64,000 bases of DNA from Viola odorata. Lineage: Eukaryota > Streptophyta > Magnoliopsida > Malpighiales > Violaceae. Below, piece by piece: positions 58,331 through 64,000 of this stretch (positions are counted from its first letter, which is position 1; every line of letters starts with the position of its first letter). Location: the NCBI GenBank assembly GCA_963691705.1, contig OY829539.1, positions 17,964,407-18,028,406 of the forward strand, read 5' to 3'. Both the position numbers and the translations under genes were made by a program. Under the pieces are notes generated by a model. It was not told the origin of the DNA. It searched no databases and was given only the letters and a program-made list of their open reading frames with translations.

Positions 58331-58825
58331 AACTTTAGGGTCGGAGCCGGTTTTATCTTTCTAGAGAGGTGTTTTATTTGTTTATTTATTTTATTTACTT
58401 TGATCAATTGTTGGTCTGTTCATTTATTTGCTTTATCAATTGTCATATGCATTTCATAGCGCCCTACACCCAGGGGACAATTACCAAAATAGGAGGGTAG
58501 TAGAGACGCCCTAGGACACGTGTCCTGGGTAGTGTTCACCAACCCCAACTCGGATGAACCCCTAAAGCCAGTCGAAAGGTTACTCAATTTTGAAAGGAAT
58601 CGGGACACTGGACGACACTTTAGGGACCTTTTCATGGTATCATCCGGGAACCGTTCAAGCAAGTTAGAGGTGTCGAAATCAGAGCCCCAGCACGTGCATC
58701 ATGATTATACCTGTTTGTCGTGGCTCTATTTTTCTTGTTGGCATATTGACGTGATTTTTCTGTTATACGAACTGCAGATTTCTCACGCACAGTTTACTTA
58801 GCACTTAAAATTTTATTTTTGTCCC

Positions 58826-58830
58826 ACAGG
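58826..58830 (+). promoter_or_regulatory. Candidate splice acceptor before ORF1 of element C
   Basis: ATTTTATTTTTGTCCCACAG|GACCC ends at 58829, 21 nt before the ORF1 ATG at 58851, with no ATG in between. Element A has a weaker CCCAAAG in the same position. Confidence 0.45.
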
Positions 58831-58850
58831 ACCCATTTTGCTCATTCGCT

Positions 58851-60572
58851 ATGACAGCACCTACGTTACTTTCATTTGATATTTTCGAGGGGCGAAGCTT
58901 CGACGATCAAGCTGCCCGAGGAGATCTGTTAGAACAGGGATTCGCCCCTGATATCACCACTAAAATCAAAGTAGAGGTTGTAGACTTTGATTTAACTAGG
59001 ATTCGGATGTTAAGAAATGAGCTGCCTAAAGACGAGGAGACACAGTTTGAGGGTAGTTATGGAAAACTACTGACCCTAGTGGACGTGAAAACTGATTGGG
59101 GTTGCATCCGGGCAGCCCTAAAGTTTTGGGATCCCTATTATCGTTGCTTCTCTTTCGACAAAGGAGTAGATTTGACTCCCACACTCGAAGAGTACTCAGC
59201 TCTGATATGCTTCACATCTCCCATATCAGCCATCTACTAGAACGTCCGACTAGACTCTGGGAGTGTAAAAATAAGACTCGACAAGCTATTAGGAATCACT
59301 ACTCATGTCAATGAGGGTGACTACTTCTGGTGCTGGTCGGATATCGAGGCCCGATTTCAGCTGTCCAATGGAGCAAGGCGCTTAAGGATTCTGGCCTTCG
59401 CCATTATAGGATTCGTCCTTTTTCCGAGGATGAGAAACGCCATCGACTTTTCAGCAGCCAACATCTTTTACGAGATGGAGGTAAATGCCATCAATCCTAC
59501 AACAACCATCTTGGCCGAGACCTTTCTCTCCTTGGACTCTTGCCGAAGAAAAGGGAAAGGGAAGCTTACCTGCTGCACCCAGTTACTGACAGTATGGTTG
59601 GTCAGCCACTTCAAACAAATTCCTGATCAGTCCATCTTCTTCGAAAGCTACATCAGGTCGTGCCCTCTACTCAGAGTTATCAACGCAATGACCACGGATA
59701 GATGGGAGATGGAAAATAAGGACGTCTGGATTAACCGATTCATAAACCTCTCAGAAGAGGACTTCAGTTGGCATGCCAAGTGGCTGCGAACCTCCGATCC
59801 CATCGTCTATTGTGGACCCCTACCTTGGGTTCCTTTAATCGGAGCATGAGGATGTACTCACTATTGCCTCGCCCTCGTCCTCAGGTAGTTTTGCATCGCC
59901 CAAATCATTCCTGTGACTTTCGACATGACGAAGTCAGATCTACCGCACACCGGGGAAAATCAGAACGTCCAGGTGTATGCCCAAGACTGGGCCCACCTCT
60001 TTTGTCTCAAAGGACGCATTGCCCCTGCAACCACGATACCACAGTATCCACAGTGGAGGTTGAGGCGAGTCAACGACAATGTCCTACCTCGTCCAGAAAT
60101 TCAGAAACCGATGGAAGAGGAAGGAGAATCTCAAGTAAGCGCAGGAATGGATGCCATGGCTTACGCTCAAGTGGTAGAACAAATGCGAGCAGCGTAGGAA
60201 GAGCGAGATCTGATGACAGAGGAAAGAGATATCGCCGAAGCCCATCAGTGTGGCCTGGAAGTCCAGATGAATGAGCTGGACAGGCGTAACAGGGATTTTA
60301 TCTGCGTACAAGTAGTAAAATAGAAGGTGGCCCTCAGGGCTTTTAAGGAACGCTTGAGCAGCGAAACCCGCAAGAGAGAAGCGTCCAGTGCCATAATCGA
60401 AGACAGGGATTCGACGATAAGAGTCTTGACTACTCGCGCAGATTTGGGGGATAGGAGAAGCCAGGCACTGCAAAGCCGAATTACTGCGTTAGAAGCTGAG
60501 ATAGAGATGCAGAAAGAGGAGTTGGCTTCAATGGAGTACCTTTGGCAAGAAAACTTTGACGTCCAGGATTGA
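58851..60572 (+). pseudogene. ORF1 protein of the Ogre-like element C
   Basis: A single 573-residue frame runs from ATG 58851 to TGA 60570 without an indel. It is broken by TAG at 59238, TGA at 59847, TAG at 59886, TAG at 60195 and TAG at 60321. The N-terminal ~400 residues look like the ORF1 domain of Ogre elements (DUF7745-like or plant-mobile-domain-like): ALKFWDPYYRCFSF, LTPTLEEYSALI, LLGITTHVNEGDYFW and, later, DWAHLFCLKGRI. The C-terminal ~130 residues form a charged coiled coil (RITALEAEIEMQKEELAS). The stops stand where glutamine or arginine fits, for example LVLR-stop-FCIAQIIPV, where relatives have RQF. Its role in the element is not known. A CCCACAG acceptor lies 21 nt before the ATG. 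Confidence 0.75.
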
Positions 60573-61295
60573 CACCTTCATGGAAAGGCTCGAATATCGG
60601 CAACCCCTTTTCCTTTTATGTAGTTAGGACCCCTGATTTCATCTATCTTAGCCATTTTTGATGAATTTAGGTAGTTGGCAAGTTTACCATATTTTGTAAA
60701 CACTTTTAATAAAGTCGTACTCTTCGGATATTTATTAAATCGCCTCAACTTTTCATATCAACTATCCATCCAAAGCAAATCAAAAAAACCATCGCAAAAA
60801 GAAAGAGAAAATCCCTCCGGGATAAACGCAATCATTTCACCCAAAAAAAAACTGAAAAATCAGACCAAACTTTCAAAAACAGCCGAGCATTGCTCCCTCA
60901 TGGCCTTATCCCCTTAGTTTATCACAAGAAACTCCAAGTTCATAGCATAGATCATCATCCCTCCCCTCGGTTAGGTTCACCAGGCATCAGGCCCTGCATC
61001 ATCGAAAGCGTAGTGTAAAAAGAGATCTTCCTAGCATGGCGACATTAGTTGCCCCTGCTGATTTGGGGTTTCGCCGATAGCATCTCCGATTGCTTCACAA
61101 CGTTGGAATGAATAGAGGCTTCCTTCGTATCTTGTCAACAGCTGGGATATCTTGCCTCTCCGACCGCCCTGAAAATATCAAGTGAAAGGAAGCCGGAAAA
61201 GCGAATGAGCAAACGTGGAGACCTCGGGATTGCACATCACCTGTGTATCCTCACTTGTACTTACTCTTTTCTGTGTTTTTCCCCTTTTTTTTCAG
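60573..61295 (+). other. Spacer between ORF1 and gag of element C
   Basis: Non-coding. It ends in a 30-base pyrimidine-rich run and CAG at 61295, the probable splice acceptor for gag. The stretch 61205-61260 (GTGGAGACCTCGGGATTGCA) matches element A at 19930-19960. Confidence 0.55.
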
Positions 61296-61365
61296 GTTCA
61301 CAATAGCTCCTCGGAAGCAAGCTACTCCGCACAGGCTCCCTTTAACTAGACTTCAAAAGCGAAAA

Positions 61366-64000
61366 ATGACTGAACCGGCTAAGACCGATGAAGCACTAAC
61401 GGCTAGAATCACAGAGTTAGAGGAGCAAGTTAGGATCAGTACAGAAAGGGCAGCCAGGGCCGAAAAGGAAAGAGATGAAGCTGTCACCGAATTGCCACTG
61501 GGTTTTGATCCCGCTCAAAAAGTAGGACTTCCCTCTTCGTTCATCATCGCAGGACCTTCAGTACTCCCGCCACTTTTCTAGCCCCGAGGGCCGATGGAAA
61601 TGGGTTAGTCCCTTCACTACACCCACCCCTGCAAATCCTACAGTTAAGACGGGTGGAGATATTGCCCCGTCGCTTCAGCACCTTTCGATCAACCCTGCCG
61701 TGGACCCCAGCAAGAGTCAGGCCCACCTAGAGAACCTGTATCTCCCTCCTATTCCTCCGAGCACAGTTCCCGGACCTATGGGAACTCAGCCTCTTACTTT
61801 CAACCCAGCACAACCTCAGTTCTCATCAGAACCTATGCTACCCTTCGGTTCTAACCCCATCAGGGCTGAGCAACCGAAAAGTGACCGACTGAATCTACTT
61901 GAAGAAAGACTCCAAGCAATTGAAGGGGCTGATCCATTTGACCCTACCGGCCCTGCCGATATGTGTATGGTCCCCGGGATCGTTATACCTCCGAAGTACA
62001 AGATCCCTGACTTTGAAAAATACACTGGGGTAGAGTGCCCAAAGACCCACCTTAGGGCATACTGCAACAAGATGGCAGAGATGATCCACAATGAGTCGTT
62101 GTTGATTCATCTATTCCGAGAAAGCTTGACCAAGAACGCCCTAACATGGTATATGGGGCTAGACAGAGCCAGGATCAGGACATGGAGAGACCTGTCCGAT
62201 GCCTTCTATAGGCAATATAAATTCAACATAGAGGTAGGACCCGACCGCGCTGATCTGCAAAGTATGGAAAAGAAAGTCGGCGAGTCCGTGAAGACCTATG
62301 CTCAGAGATGGAGAGAGTTGGCTTCTAGAATCTCTCCACCCTTAAGCGACAAGGAACTCTTGTCGATTTTCTTGCACACTTTCAAAGCTCCCTACTACAC
62401 CTACCTGATCTCGAACCCTTCAAACAGCTTCTCGGATATGGTCCTAATTGCCGAAAGGGTCGAGCAAGGGATTAAGTCCGGACGAATCACACATCCGACA
62501 CCAGAGTCTGTGCCAAAGAAAGCATCCATCTTAAAAAGGGATGTTGGATTTGTTGCTCCCCAAGCGAATCACGGGCAGCCATTTCCACCACCTCCACCTT
62601 ATCTATCGCCACCGCCCTACCCTTTGCCATCACTATATCAACCCACCTCCTTTCTTTTTACCTCACCACCAGTTGTTAATATCGCGCCTCAAAATCCTAC
62701 ACATTTCCCACCACCTCCAGTACAAACATCACAACCCATGCAACCCAAGCCATATAACCCACCAAAGGACCCAAATAACCAAAACATGTCAAACAGTCGA
62801 TGGAACCGAGAGCCTTTGCCTCCTCTCCCTCTTCCCGCGGAAGAAATCTACAAACATCTCCTGGCGGCTGGACAGATCGTACCAGTTCTAGCTCAGCCTC
62901 AATTGCCTCCTTACCCCAAGTGGTATGATCTCAACGCAAGGTGTGAATACCACGCTGGAGCCCCGGGTCACACTCTAGAAAATTGCTTCGCATTCAAAGC
63001 AAAAGTCCATCACTTGATCAAAAGTGGATGGGTATCCTTCGAAGGGTTAGCAAAAGGGCCCAACACCTCCACCAACCCTCTCCCCAATCATTCCCAAGGA
63101 AAGGGAGAGGTGAACGCCATCTCAGTAGGAGAGATCGATGATTCTCACCCTTCAGTGGAGGAAGTACCCAATGAAGAACTGTTCTTCGCATTAGCTAACA
63201 ACGCATATCTACCATTCCCGGGGAATAATCAGGCCCAATGCCTATTTTGCCAAGGGGAAAGCAAGCACGAAATCCAGGATTGTAGACTTTTTCTGCAGAA
63301 AGTCAAGCAACTCACAACATTCGGGATCATTCAGACCAAAGGGAAAACCCGAGGAGCAATCAATGCCATTGAGAACAATTCTCCAGCACCATATTCCTTC
63401 GAATATGTGGCCCAAACAAGGGATATGACCACAACCCCACGCAAGGTAGTGTTCACACTTGCTGTGAATACTCCTGGCCGAGACTTGCACGCGGTCCCAT
63501 TCAACTACGGATACATAGTGGTCACCACCCCTCCTGCAGTCACACCAATAGGGCTCGCTATCGGCGAAACCTCTCATATCGGGGGCATGACCCGCACCGG
63601 AAGATGTTACATCTCGGAGGAAGTAGAGAAGCAACGACAAGCCAAAGGGAAAAACCCTGTGATCCGCGAAGAGACAGTAGAGGAGACGCAAGGTTTGAGC
63701 CAACCTGTGACCGAGGATGAGACAACCGAGTTCCTCAAGATCATGAAGCAGAGCGAGTTCAGCATCATCGAACAGCTAAAGAAAACCCCGGCTTGCATCT
63801 CCATCATAGAGCTGATCCTTACTTCAGAGCCTCATCGCCAAGCTCTCTTAAAGGTCCTGAAGTAAGCCTTCGTGACTAAGGATATCACCACGGAAGGGGT
63901 GGAAAACCTTGTCGGAAGGATTCAAGCCCTAAGCAGCATTTCCTTCTCTGAAGGAGAGATCGACCCCTCAGGAAGAGATCACAACAAGGCCCTATACATC
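61366..64000 (+). pseudogene. gag and start of the protease region, element C
   Basis: Gag starts at ATG 61366 (MTEPAKTDEALTARITELEE). The reading frame shifts once between about 61500 and 61580; after that it is open from about 61583 to a TAA at 63863. The second segment has a Retrotrans_gag capsid-like core (RTWRDLSDAFYRQYKFN, SVKTYAQRWRELA, LLSIFLHTF), a Pro-rich linker, a zinc-knuckle-like CEYHAGAPGHTLENC with KSGWVSFEG, and a second Cys motif CLFCQGESKHEIQDC. After TAA the same frame goes on (AFVTKDITTEGVENLVGR ... GRDHNKALYI) into the text that precedes the aspartic protease in relatives, so the TAA looks like a point mutation. Gag builds the virus-like particle. As in element A, the frame extends upstream of the ATG to the splice acceptor as IAPRKQATPHRLPLTRLQ, with ATA in place of an earlier ATG. 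Confidence 0.8.

Larger units (their letters stand above)
55080..64000 (+). mobile_element. Element C: Ogre-like Ty3/gypsy retrotransposon, 5' part
   Basis: The order is 5' LTR (55080-58310), PBS (58313-58330), leader, ORF1 (58851-60572), a 720-bp spacer, then gag running toward protease at the window edge. An extra ORF1 before gag, a very long LTR and a tRNA-Arg-type PBS are the marks of Ogre elements in the Tat lineage. It is related to element A in gag, PBS and LTR layout, but the LTRs are much diverged. Coding decay is mainly by nonsense codons. Pol and the 3' LTR lie outside the window. Confidence 0.85.

Overview
The window is nuclear DNA of a flowering plant, most likely a eudicot. The signs are AT-rich spacers, short GT-AG introns, a leucine-rich-repeat receptor kinase, a phytocyanin, a plant hnRNP-Q-like protein, and abundant Ty3/gypsy (Tat/Ogre-type) retrotransposons plus MITEs. 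No bacterial or organellar features are seen. The species cannot be named from the sequence alone.

Layout. 1-1.6 kb: a short relic of a BTB/POZ (POB1-like) gene and AT-rich spacer. 1.6-12.5 kb: the 3' part of a Tat/Grande-type retrotransposon on the minus strand (RNase H end, integrase, candidate LTR). Its antisense side holds four plus-strand ORFs or genes, each with its own TATA-like box; two are PF04195-type proteins. 12.5-26.4 kb: element A, a plus-strand Ogre-like element inserted into the first one. It has a 2.9-kb 5' LTR, a tRNA-Arg-type PBS, a ~612-bp higher-order tandem array in place of ORF1, a gag ORF lacking the capsid core, no pol, several further tandem arrays, a polypurine tract and a truncated 3' LTR.

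27-47 kb is the gene island: an LRR-XII receptor kinase (minus), a divergent phytocyanin that has lost copper ligands (plus), a run of DNA-transposon derivatives (Stowaway MITE, hAT-like element, a 2-kb Mutator-like hairpin with a 9-bp target duplication, another MITE), then an 11-exon RNA-binding protein gene (minus) with three RRMs and an expanded repeat tail. 47-55 kb is spacer with old repeats and a solo LTR fragment (LTR B). 55.1-64 kb is element C, an Ogre-like element with a 3.2-kb LTR, PBS, ORF1 and gag, running off the right edge just before the protease.

The most interesting signals are three. First, the Ogre-like LTRs share a promoter, a splice donor and a small exon, and elements A and C have splice acceptors just before ORF1 and gag, which suggests retrovirus-like alternative leader splicing that removes the PBS. 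Second, nonsense codons in the retroelement ORFs are nearly all TAG, most simply CAG to TAG, as expected for decay by CHG methylation. Third, a multi-gene antisense module sits inside a Tat-type element. Exon coordinates, splice sites and family assignments come from reading the sequence only; no database search was run.
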